Shown in pieces: positions 7,655 through 15,592 of a stretch of 64,000 nt of DNA (the stretch's first letter is position 1; each line of letters begins with the position of its first letter). The notes below the pieces were generated by a model. That model was not told the DNA's origin. It saw only the letters and a program-made list of their open reading frames with translations, and made no database searches. Source of the stretch: Micromonospora musae (GTDB lineage: Bacteria; Actinomycetota; Actinomycetes; Mycobacteriales; Micromonosporaceae); assembly GCF_003626635.1 (NCBI RefSeq), contig NZ_RAZT01000007.1:186001-250000 (forward strand), read 5' to 3'. The translations under genes were made by a program, and so were the position numbers.

Positions 7655-8272
7655 TCAGGCGTAGAGCTTGCGCAGGTAGTCCGGGCCGTAGTGGCGCTCC
7701 AACTCCGCGAGCTCCTTCTCCGGCGCCTCCAGCTCCTTCACGAGCCGCGCCCGGGAGGGCAGCACCTCCGGCTGCCAGCTCTCCGGCTTCCACAGCTGCG
7801 AGCGGAGGAATGCCTTCGGGCAGTGGTAGAAGATCTGCTCGATCTCCACCAGCACGGCGAGGACGGGACGGTGACCCTTGACGGTCAACTCCTCGAACCA
7901 GGGCGCGTCCCGGACCAGCCGCGCGCGTCCGTTGATCCGCAGCGTGTCGGAGCGCCCCGGAATCATGAAGAGCAGCCCGACGTGCGGGTTCTCCAGAATG
8001 TTGCGGTAGCCGTCCGCCCGCCGGTTGCCCGGCCGCTCCGGCAGCGCGATCGTCGTGTCGTCGAGCACCAGAGCGAAGCCCGGTGGGTCGCCCTTCGGCG
8101 AGACGTCGCAGCTGCCGTCCGCGCCGGCCGTCGCGACCAGACAGAACGGCGAGGCGGCCAGCCACTGCCGGTCCAGGTCGTGCAGCCGGACGCGCTCCTT
8201 GTTGGCGGCGTGCGCCGTCGGCTCGCCGAGCAGCTCGCGTAGCTCCTCCGTCGACGTGATCTCCACCGTCAC
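7655..8272 (-). CDS. PPOX-type FMN-binding flavoprotein (pyridoxamine 5'-phosphate oxidase family)
   Basis: A 205-residue split-beta-barrel flavoprotein of the MSMEG_1061 type. Conserved stretches are FCLVATAGADGSCDVSPKGD near residue 45 and RRADGYRNILENPHVGLLFM, where the barrel core binds the flavin phosphate. The C-terminal part (IEQIFYHCPKAFLRSQLW) is the family-specific extension. Likely an FMN- or F420-dependent oxidoreductase in the cytoplasm; substrate unknown. GTG 8272 follows GGGAGGA at an optimal distance, while the longer upstream frame lacks family similarity. Oriented the same way as the ArsR/MFS pair, but the operator region separates them. Confidence 0.8.
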   Translation of the reverse strand: MTVEITSTEELRELLGEPTAHAANKERVRLHDLDRQWLAASPFCLVATAGADGSCDVSPKGDPPGFALVLDDTTIALPERPGNRRADGYRNILENPHVGLLFMIPGRSDTLRINGRARLVRDAPWFEELTVKGHRPVLAVLVEIEQIFYHCPKAFLRSQLWKPESWQPEVLPSRARLVKELEAPEKELAELERHYGPDYLRKLYA

Positions 8273-8586
8273 AGGTCCTCCCGGGGGCGAGTGTGCGGGT
8301 GGCGCCGCCACGCTGCGGCCCGTGTCGCCCAGCGTACGACCGGCCGGACCAAGGTTTGCCGGCTGCGGCCCGGGGTACCGCGTTCCGCGGACGCGCTGAT
8401 CCGAGGGGAGACCACGGCATGGGCGAGAGCACGGCATGAGCCAGCGAATCATCGGGCACTGCGGGGTTGAGCCTCAGGTCGTGATCGACCGGAGGGAGAG
8501 CACGGCATGAGCGAGCGTAGCGAGCGAATCATCGGGCACTGCGCGGTTGAGCCTCAGGTCGTGATCGACCGGAGGGAGAGCACGGC
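8273..8586. other. Divergent intergenic region with a duplicated leader
   Basis: Between the PPOX gene and hsp20. The left half (8273-8410) is GC-rich, with no clear gene. The right half holds the tandem duplication 8444-8595 and a chain of short frames linked by ATGA overlaps (8419-8439, 8436-8510, 8507-8590), described separately. A heat-shock regulator site (HAIR or CIRCE) was looked for and not seen. Confidence 0.5.
8436..8510 (+). CDS. Leader mini-ORF 1 (24 aa), coupled to the next mini-ORF
   Basis: A 24-codon frame beginning MSQRIIGHCG and ending RRESTA. Its TGA overlaps the ATG of the next short frame (ATGA at 8507-8510). Its own ATG overlaps the stop of a six-codon frame MGESTA (8419-8439). 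It arose from the tandem duplication of the hsp20 start region. It may act as a translational relay or be a relic; no function in the peptide is recognised. Confidence 0.35.
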   Translation: MSQRIIGHCGVEPQVVIDRRESTA

Positions 8587-8595
8587 ATGAGCGAA
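8444..8595 (+). repeat. 80-bp period tandem duplication of the hsp20 leader
   Basis: Copy 1 (8444-8515) and copy 2 (8524-8595) match over about 72 bp with one difference (G at 8463, C at 8543). Each copy carries the GGAGGGAGAGCACGGCATG stretch, meaning a ribosome-binding site and a start codon. The motif GAGCGTAGCGAGCGAATCAT between the copies resembles dispersed start-site repeats I recall from Micromonospora genomes; this would need a genome search. Confidence 0.85.
8507..8590 (+). CDS. Leader mini-ORF 2 (27 aa), overlaps hsp20 start
   Basis: A 27-codon frame beginning MSERSERIIGHCA and ending RRESTA. It is preceded by GGAGGGAGAGCACGGC, and its stop overlaps the hsp20 ATG as ATGA (8587-8590). 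Near-identical in sequence to mini-ORF 1, with three extra N-terminal codons. Translation of this frame could deliver ribosomes to hsp20. Confidence 0.4.
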   Translation: MSERSERIIGHCAVEPQVVIDRRESTA

Positions 8596-9132
8596 CAGGG
8601 TGGCGGGCTCGGCCGCTGGCGCGGCCGGCAGCAGGGCTGGGACCCGATGGGCGAACTCCAGTCGCTCCGCGCCGAGCTGCGCCGGTTGGTCAGCGGTCGC
8701 TCCGGTCCGCCGGAAGTGGAGCTGACCGAGGTGCCCGACGGCTGGGAGGTCATCGTCCGGCTGCCCGGCGTGGCACCGGAGGAGGTCGCCGTCGAGCTGG
8801 ACGATCGAGACCTGTGCGTACGGGCGCGCTCCGAGGCGGAGGTCAACGCCGACCAGGGCATTCCCGGCGGCTTCGAGGCCCGCGGCTTCGAGTACCGCGT
8901 GGAGCTGCCCAGCCGCGTCGACCCGGACGTCATCGACGCGGTGATGGACCACGGGCTGCTCCGGGTCCACCTGCCGCGATCCGCCCGGCCCGCGCCGCGC
9001 ACCATCACCGTCGGCCGTACCGGGCCGCGTACCGGCCCGCTCGGCAGCCGTACGCCGGCACCGGGTGATCCCGCCGCGGACCGGGAGCTGCACCGCCCGG
9101 ACACCGCCGCCGGCGAGATCGACAGGCCTTAG
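8587..9132 (+). CDS. Small heat-shock protein (Hsp20/alpha-crystallin)
   Basis: A 181-residue ATP-independent holdase chaperone that would bind unfolding proteins in the cytoplasm. The alpha-crystallin domain spans about residues 38-140, from PPEVELTEVPDGWEVIVRLPG to the conserved MDHGLLRVHLPR, which holds the G-x-L motif of the last strand. The C-terminal tail is Pro/Thr/Gly-rich and has no clear I-x-I anchor, so oligomer assembly may differ from typical members. ATG 8587 lies in an ATGA overlap with mini-ORF 2 and has a GGAGGG site. The glycosyltransferase gene starts 9 bp downstream, so the two are probably one operon. Confidence 0.85.
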   Translation: MSEQGGGLGRWRGRQQGWDPMGELQSLRAELRRLVSGRSGPPEVELTEVPDGWEVIVRLPGVAPEEVAVELDDRDLCVRARSEAEVNADQGIPGGFEARGFEYRVELPSRVDPDVIDAVMDHGLLRVHLPRSARPAPRTITVGRTGPRTGPLGSRTPAPGDPAADRELHRPDTAAGEIDRP

Positions 9133-9141
9133 CGGTCCGGC

Positions 9142-10248
9142 GTGGTCGCCCCGTCCCTGCTCGGCCCGGTCGCCGAGCGTGTACCCGAGGTCGAACGGAT
9201 CGCCGTGCTGCGCGCGAACGCGCTCGGCGACTTCATCTTCGTACTGCCGGCGCTGGACGCGCTGCGGGCCACGTACCCGCAGGCGGAGATCGTGCTGCTC
9301 GGCGCGCCGTGGCACGTGCAGCTCTGGCGCGACCGGCCGGGCCCGGTGGACCGGGTGCTGGTGGTGCCGCCCGCGGACGGCATCCGCCGGCCGGAGCCCG
9401 ACGAGAAGCCGGCGACGACCGACGAGTTCCTCGCGGCGGCCCGCACGGAGCGCTTCGACCTGGCGTTGCAGCTGCACGGCGGTGGCGCCAACTCGAACCC
9501 GCTGATCAGCGCGCTCGGGGCCCGGGTGACGGCCGGGCTGCGCACCGAGAACGCGCCGCCGCTGGACCGGTGGATCCGGTACGTCTACTACCAGCACGAG
9601 GTGATCCGCTACCTGGAGGTGGCGGCGCTCGTCGGCGCGCCGGCCACCACGATCGTGCCCGCGCTCGCAGTCACCGCAGTGGACCGGGCCGAGGCGGCCG
9701 AGGTGCTCGGCCCGGTCGAGCGGCCCCGGGTGGCGCTGCACCCGGGCGCGACCGACACCCGGCGGCGCTGGCCCGCCGAACGCTTCGCCGAGGTCGCCCG
9801 CGACCTGGTCGGCGCGGGGTACGAGGTGCTGGTCACCGGCACCCCGGCCGAGCGGGAGGTGGTGGATCGGGTGGTCGCGGCGGCCGGGGTGCCGGTCCGG
9901 CCACAGGTCGGCACGCTCAGCCTCGGCGGGCTCGCCGGCTGCTACGCGGAGTGCGCGCTGGTCGTCTCGAACGACACCGGGCCGCTGCACCTGGCCGCCG
10001 CGGTCAACACCCCGACGGTCGGTATCTTCTGGGTCGGCAACCTCATCAACACCGCGACACCGCTGCGCGGCCGGCACCGACCGATCATCTCCTGGACGGT
10101 GCGCTGCCCGGTCTGCGGCGTGGACTGCAGCACGACCGACATCTACCCGCACCGGCCCGGCGACGACGGGTGCCCGCACCGGGACTCGTTCGTGACCGAC
10201 GTACCGGTGGCCGAGGTGCTCGAGGCCGCCCACGAGCTGCTCCCCTGA
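9142..10248 (+). CDS. Glycosyltransferase family 9 (heptosyltransferase-like)
   Basis: A 368-residue GT-B fold transferase related to ADP-heptose:LPS heptosyltransferases. The N-terminal domain starts IAVLRANALGDFIFVLPALD, with the conserved GD-x-x-x-x-P pattern. The C-terminal nucleotide-binding domain has VALHPGATDTRRRWP and SNDTGPLHLAAAV. The organism is Gram-positive, so the acceptor is not LPS and may be a teichoic-type or other cell-wall glycan. An unusual Cys-rich stretch (RCPVCGVDCSTTDIYPH and a later DDGCPHRD) near residues 315-345 could bind metal. GTG start 9 bp after hsp20. The HldE-like gene nearby could supply an ADP-heptose donor. Confidence 0.85.
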   Translation: MVAPSLLGPVAERVPEVERIAVLRANALGDFIFVLPALDALRATYPQAEIVLLGAPWHVQLWRDRPGPVDRVLVVPPADGIRRPEPDEKPATTDEFLAAARTERFDLALQLHGGGANSNPLISALGARVTAGLRTENAPPLDRWIRYVYYQHEVIRYLEVAALVGAPATTIVPALAVTAVDRAEAAEVLGPVERPRVALHPGATDTRRRWPAERFAEVARDLVGAGYEVLVTGTPAEREVVDRVVAAAGVPVRPQVGTLSLGGLAGCYAECALVVSNDTGPLHLAAAVNTPTVGIFWVGNLINTATPLRGRHRPIISWTVRCPVCGVDCSTTDIYPHRPGDDGCPHRDSFVTDVPVAEVLEAAHELLP

Positions 10249-10262
10249 CGGGGACGACGCCC

Positions 10263-11141
10263 TCAGGCCGGTTGGGCGGCGTCCTCGTCGGCGAGGACTA
10301 CCTCCCACGCCTCGACGTCCCGCTCCGTTACGGTGGTCGGCGACTCCAGGTGGTACGCCCCGCTGGGCAGCACCCCCGCGCCCCCGTGCCGCGCCAGGAC
10401 GGCGAGCTGGGCGGCGACGTCCTCACCCTGATGCTTCTCCTGCACCCGTCGCCAGAAGTCGAAGCCGCCCGAGTCGACCAGCTTCGCCCGGTCGTAGAGG
10501 ACGCACCCGCCGATCCAGGAGACCTTGTACGCGCGCCAGGCCCCGGACGAGAGCGCCAGCTTCTCCGTCAGGTGCAGCAGGTTCGCCGCCGAATGGATCC
10601 GCGCCCGGTCCCACTCCGGCGTGCCCGGACGGATCCGCTCCGGCACCGGTCTGCCGCCCCACTCCTCGTAGTGCCCGTGCGTCTCGGGCCGTACGTCGTC
10701 CAGGTAGGAGAGACCGTGCACGGCGTTGCCCACGAACCCGCAGCCGAGCTCGGTCAGCACGGTCACCAGCCGGTGCAGCGTCCCCGGTTCCAGCCAGACG
10801 TCGTCGTCGAGGAAGAGCACGTACCGGGCCGTCGACGCGGCGAGCAGGTAGGCCCGGTGCTCGGCCAGCCCCCGGCGCGGCAGCCGGCGGGTGAGCAGCA
10901 CCGGGTGACCCCGGTGGCGTAGCGCCCGGACCATCGTCGCCGCCGCCGGGTGGGCGTACGCGGGCTCCCCGTCGGACTGGTCGCTCACCACCACCCCGAA
11001 CCCGGGCACCCCCTCCTGGGCGGCCAGCCCGGAGAGGGTGACCGCCAGTTCGGCGGGGCGGTTACGGGTCGGGATCAGCACGTCGACCAACCGGTCGGTG
11101 CGGAACTGCTCCGGAGTGCCCGGATCGAGCGGCCGGTTCAC
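10263..11141 (-). CDS. Glycosyltransferase family 2
   Basis: A 292-residue GT-A fold transferase. VDVLIPTRNRPAELAVTL is the N-terminal nucleotide-sugar binding strand and helix. FLDDDVWLEPG contains the metal-coordinating DxD motif (DDD). GGFDFWRR and HQGEDVAAQ supply the usual acceptor and ED motif. Start GTG 11141 overlaps the HldE-like gene stop as GTGA, so both genes are translationally coupled. It probably adds a sugar, possibly heptose, to a cell-surface glycan. No TM segment is seen, so it acts at the inner membrane face or in the cytosol. Confidence 0.85.
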   Translation of the reverse strand: MNRPLDPGTPEQFRTDRLVDVLIPTRNRPAELAVTLSGLAAQEGVPGFGVVVSDQSDGEPAYAHPAAATMVRALRHRGHPVLLTRRLPRRGLAEHRAYLLAASTARYVLFLDDDVWLEPGTLHRLVTVLTELGCGFVGNAVHGLSYLDDVRPETHGHYEEWGGRPVPERIRPGTPEWDRARIHSAANLLHLTEKLALSSGAWRAYKVSWIGGCVLYDRAKLVDSGGFDFWRRVQEKHQGEDVAAQLAVLARHGGAGVLPSGAYHLESPTTVTERDVEAWEVVLADEDAAQPA

Positions 11142-12964
11142 GACGGCTTGCTGGACATCGACGGGTCGGTCTCCCGCTCCTGGCTGTGCGTACGGATCCG
11201 CTCGATGATCCGCGAGGTGGAGCGGTCCGGCACGTAGCCGAGGGTGCGCACCTGCCCGCCCAGCCGGCGGACCAGCGGCGCCTCCGGCACCATCTCCGGC
11301 GGGTAGTCGCCGCCCTTGACGTACACGTCCGGGCGGACGACCTCGATCAGGGCGGCCGGCGAGTCCTCCTCGAAGACCACCACATGGTCCACGCAGGAGA
11401 GGGCGGCGAGCAGGGTGGCGCGGTCCTCGACCGGGTTCACCGGGCGGTCCGGCCCCTTGAGCCGGCGCACGCTCTCGTCGGCGTTCACCGCCACGATCAG
11501 CAGGTCACCGAGGGCGCGGGCCTGCTCCAGGTAGCGGACGTGGCCCCGGTGCAGCACGTCGAAGCAGCCGTTGGTGAAGATCACTGAGCGGCCGGCGTCG
11601 CGCTGGGCGGCCACGATGGCGCTCAGCTCGTCCCCGTCGACCACCACCGGGTGCTCGGCGTCGCGCACCGGTTGGTCGAGCGCGGAGAGCAGATCCTCGC
11701 GGCGGCAGACGCAGGTCCCGGTGTCCGAGACGGTGATGGTGGCGGTGAGCTGGGCGAGCTGGGCCGCCGTCGACAGCGGCGCGCCGGCGGCCAGGGCCAG
11801 GGTCATCGCCGCCAGGTACGCGTCCCCGGCCCCCACCGCATGGCTGGCCGGAACGGGGGTGCTGTGGCTGCGTCGCCGCTCCCCGTCGGCCGCGCCGACC
11901 ACCGCGCCCTCGGTGTCCAGGGTCACCGCCACCACGTCGGCGCCGGTGTGCGCGTGCAGCTCGGCGAGGCGGGACTCGGCCAGCATGGCGCGATCGACGC
12001 CCTCGCCGGCGGCCGCGTTCACCGTGACACCGGTCGCCGTCACGCTGAGCCCGTCGCCGGTCATCGCCACCCGGCCCTCGCCGGGGGTGGGCTCGCCGGT
12101 GGGACCGGTGCCCGCCGGGTCGGGCCCGGTCGGGCCGGTGCTCGTCCGGACCGCCGGGGAGTCCTCCGCCCGGGTCGTACGGTCGCCGGGCGCGGCGCCG
12201 ACGGTCAGCTCGGACGGGCCGTCGGCCGGGTCGCCGTCCGGATGGTCGAGGTGCAGCTCGGTGCCGCCGCTGCGCCGGGCGGCCCGGGCCAGCAGGCGGG
12301 TCGCCTCGGCGAAGCTCGGGGTCACGACGGTCGGGGCGAGACCGCGCCAGTCGGCGAGGTCGTGCGCGTCCAGCGCCACGGTGGCGTAGCGCTCCCGGTT
12401 GGCGACCAGCCAGGCGCGTACCGGCGCGGGTAGGGCACCGAGTCCGTAGTCGCAGACCACCATGGTGGGCGCCTCCCCGCCGGCCACGGCGCACAGCTCC
12501 TCGGTGGCGCAGTCCAGCGCGGTGAGCAGCCGCTGCACCCCCTCCGGGTCCAGCGGGTCGTCCGGCTCACCGGAGTCCTCGCGGAGCAGGATCTGGTTGC
12601 CGGCCAGCATTCGCCGCTTCAGGGGGGTGGGCCGGCCGGGCTGGTTGACCGTACGGTCCCAGACCCCGGCCCGGTCGAGGCAGTCGTGCAGTTCGTCGCC
12701 GGCAACGTCGGCGCCGACCGGGGCCACCAGCAACGCGCGGCCGCCGAGCGCGGCGATGTTGACCGCGGTGTTCGCGGCTCCGCCGGCCGCCGAGATCCGG
12801 CGGCGGAGGGTGAGCACCGGCGCGGGCGCCTCCCGGCAGAGCCGGTCGGACTCCGCGAACCGCCACTCGTCGAGCATGGCGTCACCGATCACCAGGACCG
12901 GGCGTCCCTGCCAGCTCTCCACCACGCTGGCGAGCCGCCGCTGTTCCGCTGCTGCTTCTGCCAT
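11138..12964 (-). CDS. hldE: HldE-like bifunctional heptose-7-P kinase / heptose-1-P adenylyltransferase
   Basis: A 608-residue fusion. Residues about 1-430 form a PfkB-family kinase (VLVIGDAMLDEW at the start, SAAGGAANTAVN, and VGAGDAYLAAM with the catalytic Asp). The C-terminal 150 residues form a nucleotidyltransferase (SVIFTNGCFDVLHRGHVRYL with the HxGH site). Together the domains would make ADP-heptose from heptose-7-phosphate, with a separate phosphatase needed in between. The kinase carries an extra 70-90 residue Gly/Pro/Thr-rich insertion (roughly 12,020-12,250) not expected in enterobacterial HldE. ATG 12964 has a GGGGGGA site upstream; a TTG at 12997 is less likely. Coupled to the GT2 gene. 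Confidence 0.85.
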   Translation of the reverse strand: MAEAAAEQRRLASVVESWQGRPVLVIGDAMLDEWRFAESDRLCREAPAPVLTLRRRISAAGGAANTAVNIAALGGRALLVAPVGADVAGDELHDCLDRAGVWDRTVNQPGRPTPLKRRMLAGNQILLREDSGEPDDPLDPEGVQRLLTALDCATEELCAVAGGEAPTMVVCDYGLGALPAPVRAWLVANRERYATVALDAHDLADWRGLAPTVVTPSFAEATRLLARAARRSGGTELHLDHPDGDPADGPSELTVGAAPGDRTTRAEDSPAVRTSTGPTGPDPAGTGPTGEPTPGEGRVAMTGDGLSVTATGVTVNAAAGEGVDRAMLAESRLAELHAHTGADVVAVTLDTEGAVVGAADGERRRSHSTPVPASHAVGAGDAYLAAMTLALAAGAPLSTAAQLAQLTATITVSDTGTCVCRREDLLSALDQPVRDAEHPVVVDGDELSAIVAAQRDAGRSVIFTNGCFDVLHRGHVRYLEQARALGDLLIVAVNADESVRRLKGPDRPVNPVEDRATLLAALSCVDHVVVFEEDSPAALIEVVRPDVYVKGGDYPPEMVPEAPLVRRLGGQVRTLGYVPDRSTSRIIERIRTHSQERETDPSMSSKPS

Positions 12965-13111
12965 GTCGTTGCGGATCCCCCCGGCCCGATGGGTCAAACC
13001 CGGTCGCGGGCGGGCTGCTCACGGTGGCGGCGGTCACCATGGCCGGGGTTTTCGTACCTTGCGTCCCGGGAACGATCCAGCTGTACCCCTCGGAGAGGAG
13101 ATGTTCAGCAG

Positions 13112-13663
13112 ATGTCAGCGACGACACTTCAGGGCAAGCGGATCGCCTTCCTGGCCGCCGACGGGGTGGAGGAGGTCGAGTACGTCCAGCCCCGCGCGGC
13201 GGTGGAGCAGGCCGGCGCGACGGCTGAGCTGGTCTCGGTGAAGCCGGGCTCGATCCAGTCCTTCAACCACCTCGACCACTCGAAGACCTACGACGTGGAC
13301 GTCACGGCGGCGGACGCGGACGCCGGCAGCTACGACGCGCTCGTGCTGCCGGGTGGGGTGGCGAATCCTGACTTCCTGCGTGCGGACGCGGACGCGGTCC
13401 GGTTCGTGCGCGCGTTCTTCGACGCGGGCAAGCCGGTCGGGGTGATCTGCCACGGGCCGTGGACGCTGATCGAGGCGGACGTGGTGCGGGGCCGCCGGAT
13501 CACCTCCTGGCCGAGCCTGCGCACCGATCTCGTCAATGCCGGCGCGAGCTGGGTCGACGAGGAGTGCGTGACCGACAACGGGCTGGTCAGCAGCCGCAGG
13601 CCCGACGACCTCCCCGCCTTCTGCGCGAAGATCGTCGAAGAGTTCGCCGAGGGCCGCCACTGA
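13112..13663 (+). CDS. DJ-1/PfpI family protein (YhbO/PfpI-type)
   Basis: A 183-residue class I glutamine-amidotransferase-like protein of the PfpI/YhbO group, associated with stress resistance and repair of glyoxal-damaged macromolecules. The nucleophile elbow VICHGPWTL carries the reactive Cys followed by His. The conserved Glu is in DGVEEVEYVQPR, and ALVLPGGVANPD is the core strand. ATG 13112 follows GAGAGGAG; an overlapping ATG at 13101 is in another frame. Divergent from the HldE-like gene and followed by a long hairpin. Confidence 0.85.
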   Translation: MSATTLQGKRIAFLAADGVEEVEYVQPRAAVEQAGATAELVSVKPGSIQSFNHLDHSKTYDVDVTAADADAGSYDALVLPGGVANPDFLRADADAVRFVRAFFDAGKPVGVICHGPWTLIEADVVRGRRITSWPSLRTDLVNAGASWVDEECVTDNGLVSSRRPDDLPAFCAKIVEEFAEGRH

Positions 13664-13669
13664 CCCGGT

Positions 13670-13724
13670 GATCATGAGGTTGACGGCGTTCTGGATCTCC
13701 GGAGTCGCCGCCAACCTCATGATC
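13670..13724. repeat. Long imperfect palindrome, terminator or dispersed repeat
   Basis: GATCATGAGGTTGACGGCG (13670-13688) pairs with CGCCGCCAACCTCATGATC (13706-13724), 19-bp arms with one mismatch and a 17-base loop. It starts seven bases after the DJ-1 gene stop and can terminate that transcript. The arm sequence resembles intergenic palindromes I remember as recurrent in Micromonospora, so it may be a REP-like element. Confidence 0.7.
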
Positions 13725-13782
13725 GACAGTGCGAGATCTTCCGGTCGGGGCATGTTCCTCGCCTGCCGGGAAAGAAGGGCGG

Positions 13783-15459
13783 GTGACCAGCGAAGCGCAA
13801 CCCGGGACCATGCTGAACCGCCGGCAGATCCGCCTGCTCATGGTCGGCCTGATGACCGGCATGCTGCTGGCGGCGCTCGACCAGACCATCGTCGGTACGG
13901 CCCTCCCGACGATCGTCGGCGAGCTGGGCGGGATCAACCACTACTCGTGGGTGGTGACCGCGTACCTGCTCGCCTCGACCGCGTCGACGCCGCTGTACGG
14001 CAAGATCTCCGACCTCTACGGCCGGCGTCCGGTCTTCCTCTTCGCGATCGGCGCGTTCCTGGTCGGCTCGCTGCTGGCCGGGCTGTCACAGAACATGACC
14101 CAGCTGATCCTCACCCGGGGCGTGCAGGGACTCGGCGCCGGTGGCCTGATCACGCTCGCGTTCACCATCATCTCGGACGTGCTGTCGCCGCGGGAACGCG
14201 GCCGCTACCAGGGCCTCTTCGGTGCGGTCTTCGGCATCGCCTCGGTGGCCGGCCCGCTCGTCGGCGGGTACTTCGCGGAGACGAACTGGCGGTGGATCTT
14301 CTACATCAACGTTCCGCTGGCCCTCGTGGCGATCGTGGTCTGCTACCACGTGATGCGGATGATCCCGTTCGAGCAGCGGGAGCGGAGCATCGACTGGCTC
14401 GGCGCGGCGCTGCTGGTGGCCGGGGTGAGCTCCCTGCTGCTGGCGCTGAGCTGGGGCGGCAACGAGTACGCCTGGGGCTCCGGCGTGATCATCGGGCTGA
14501 TCGTGGCCGGGGTGGTGCTCGGTGCGCTCTTCGTGCTCCAGGAGCGCCGGGTCGCCGAGCCGATCCTGCCGCTGCACCTGTTCCGGCTGCGTACCTTCGC
14601 GCTGGCCAACACCGCCGTCTTCGTCATCGGCCTGGTGATGTTCGGGTCGATCATCTTCATCCCGCTCTACCTGCAGATCGTCAAGGGCGCCTCGCCGACC
14701 CAGAGCGGTCTGCTGATGCTGCCGATGATGGTCGGCATCATCGGCACCTCGATCCTCACCGGCCGGGCGATGACCCGGATCGGGCGCTACAAGTGGTTCC
14801 CGGTCATCGGCTCGGTGGTGCTGGTCGTCGGGATGCTGCTCTTCACCCAGCTGCACGTGGCGACCACGCTCTGGCTGGCCTTCCTCTACATGGTGGTGAT
14901 CGGCGTCGGGCTGGGTCTCTGCATGCAGTCGCTGATCCTCGCCGTGCAGAACGCCGTCTCCGTCCGGGACCTCGGTGCCGGCACCTCCTCGGCGACCTTC
15001 TTCCGGTCGCTCGGCGGCTCGTTCGGGGTGGCCATCCTCGGCACCGTGCTCTCCTCGGGGCTCGCCACCGGGCTGGCCGGTCGGTTGCCCGCCGCGATCG
15101 CGCAGCTGCCCCCCGACCAGCGGGCCGCCGCGGAGGCGGCCGGCGGGACGAACATCTCGATCAACGACCCGGCGACCATCATGGCGTTGCCCGGGCCGGT
15201 CCGGAACGCGATCCAGGAGGCGTTCGTGGCGGCGCTGCACCCGGTCTTCCTGACCGCTGGCCTGATCGCGATCGTGGCCGTGCTGGTCACGGTCGCCATG
15301 CCGAACGCGCAGCTGCGCGGGGCCGGCCCGGAGGGCGCCACCGGTGGTGCCGACCCGCTCGGCGGCAAGGCGCCGGCGGCCGGTGGCAAGCCGCTGTCGC
15401 AGGAGTCCAAGGACCAGGCCGCCGCCCAGATGGAGGCCAACTCCCAGACGATGATCTGA
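13783..15459 (+). CDS. DHA2-family (EmrB/QacA) drug efflux MFS transporter
   Basis: A 558-residue, 14-TM proton-driven multidrug exporter. Motifs include LAALDQTIVGTALPTIVGEL (TM1, DHA2 motif D1), the loop 2-3 motif LYGKISDLYGRRP, and GAVFGIASVAGPLVGGYFAE (motif C of antiporters in TM5). The C-terminal tail of about 50 residues is Gly/Ala/Gln-rich and cytosolic. Start GTG 13783 has AAGAAGGGCGG upstream. No regulator gene is adjacent. Substrate unknown. Confidence 0.9.
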   Translation: MTSEAQPGTMLNRRQIRLLMVGLMTGMLLAALDQTIVGTALPTIVGELGGINHYSWVVTAYLLASTASTPLYGKISDLYGRRPVFLFAIGAFLVGSLLAGLSQNMTQLILTRGVQGLGAGGLITLAFTIISDVLSPRERGRYQGLFGAVFGIASVAGPLVGGYFAETNWRWIFYINVPLALVAIVVCYHVMRMIPFEQRERSIDWLGAALLVAGVSSLLLALSWGGNEYAWGSGVIIGLIVAGVVLGALFVLQERRVAEPILPLHLFRLRTFALANTAVFVIGLVMFGSIIFIPLYLQIVKGASPTQSGLLMLPMMVGIIGTSILTGRAMTRIGRYKWFPVIGSVVLVVGMLLFTQLHVATTLWLAFLYMVVIGVGLGLCMQSLILAVQNAVSVRDLGAGTSSATFFRSLGGSFGVAILGTVLSSGLATGLAGRLPAAIAQLPPDQRAAAEAAGGTNISINDPATIMALPGPVRNAIQEAFVAALHPVFLTAGLIAIVAVLVTVAMPNAQLRGAGPEGATGGADPLGGKAPAAGGKPLSQESKDQAAAQMEANSQTMI

Positions 15460-15492
15460 GCGCCGGACGCCCCGGCGCCCGGCGCCGTGGCC

Positions 15493-15564
15493 GCGGGCAA
15501 CGGTCGAAGGCGATGCGGCGGCCCCGACAGCGGCCGAAGGCGGCGCGGGCAACGGTCGAAGGCG
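15493..15564 (+). repeat. Two direct 20-bp repeats
   Basis: GCGGGCAACGGTCGAAGGCG occurs at 15493-15512 and again at 15545-15564 (52-bp period), with a related GCGGCCGAAGGCG between them. It lies in the convergent gap between the efflux gene and the Nudix gene. Confidence 0.7.
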
Positions 15565-15591
15565 GATCCGCGGTTGCGGGCCGCCTTCGGC
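15533..15591. terminator. Convergent terminator hairpin
   Basis: GCCGAAGGCGGC (15533-15544) and GCCGCCTTCGGC (15580-15591) are perfectly complementary, with a loop of about 35 bases. The element sits just downstream of the Nudix stop at 15593 and 74 bp after the efflux stop. Confidence 0.5.
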
Positions 15592-15592
15592 G

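Noticed and set aside
8419-8590. Riboswitch or RNA thermometer ahead of hsp20
   Set aside because: No ROSE/fourU-type pairing to the ribosome-binding site is evident; the structure is better explained by duplicated coupled frames.
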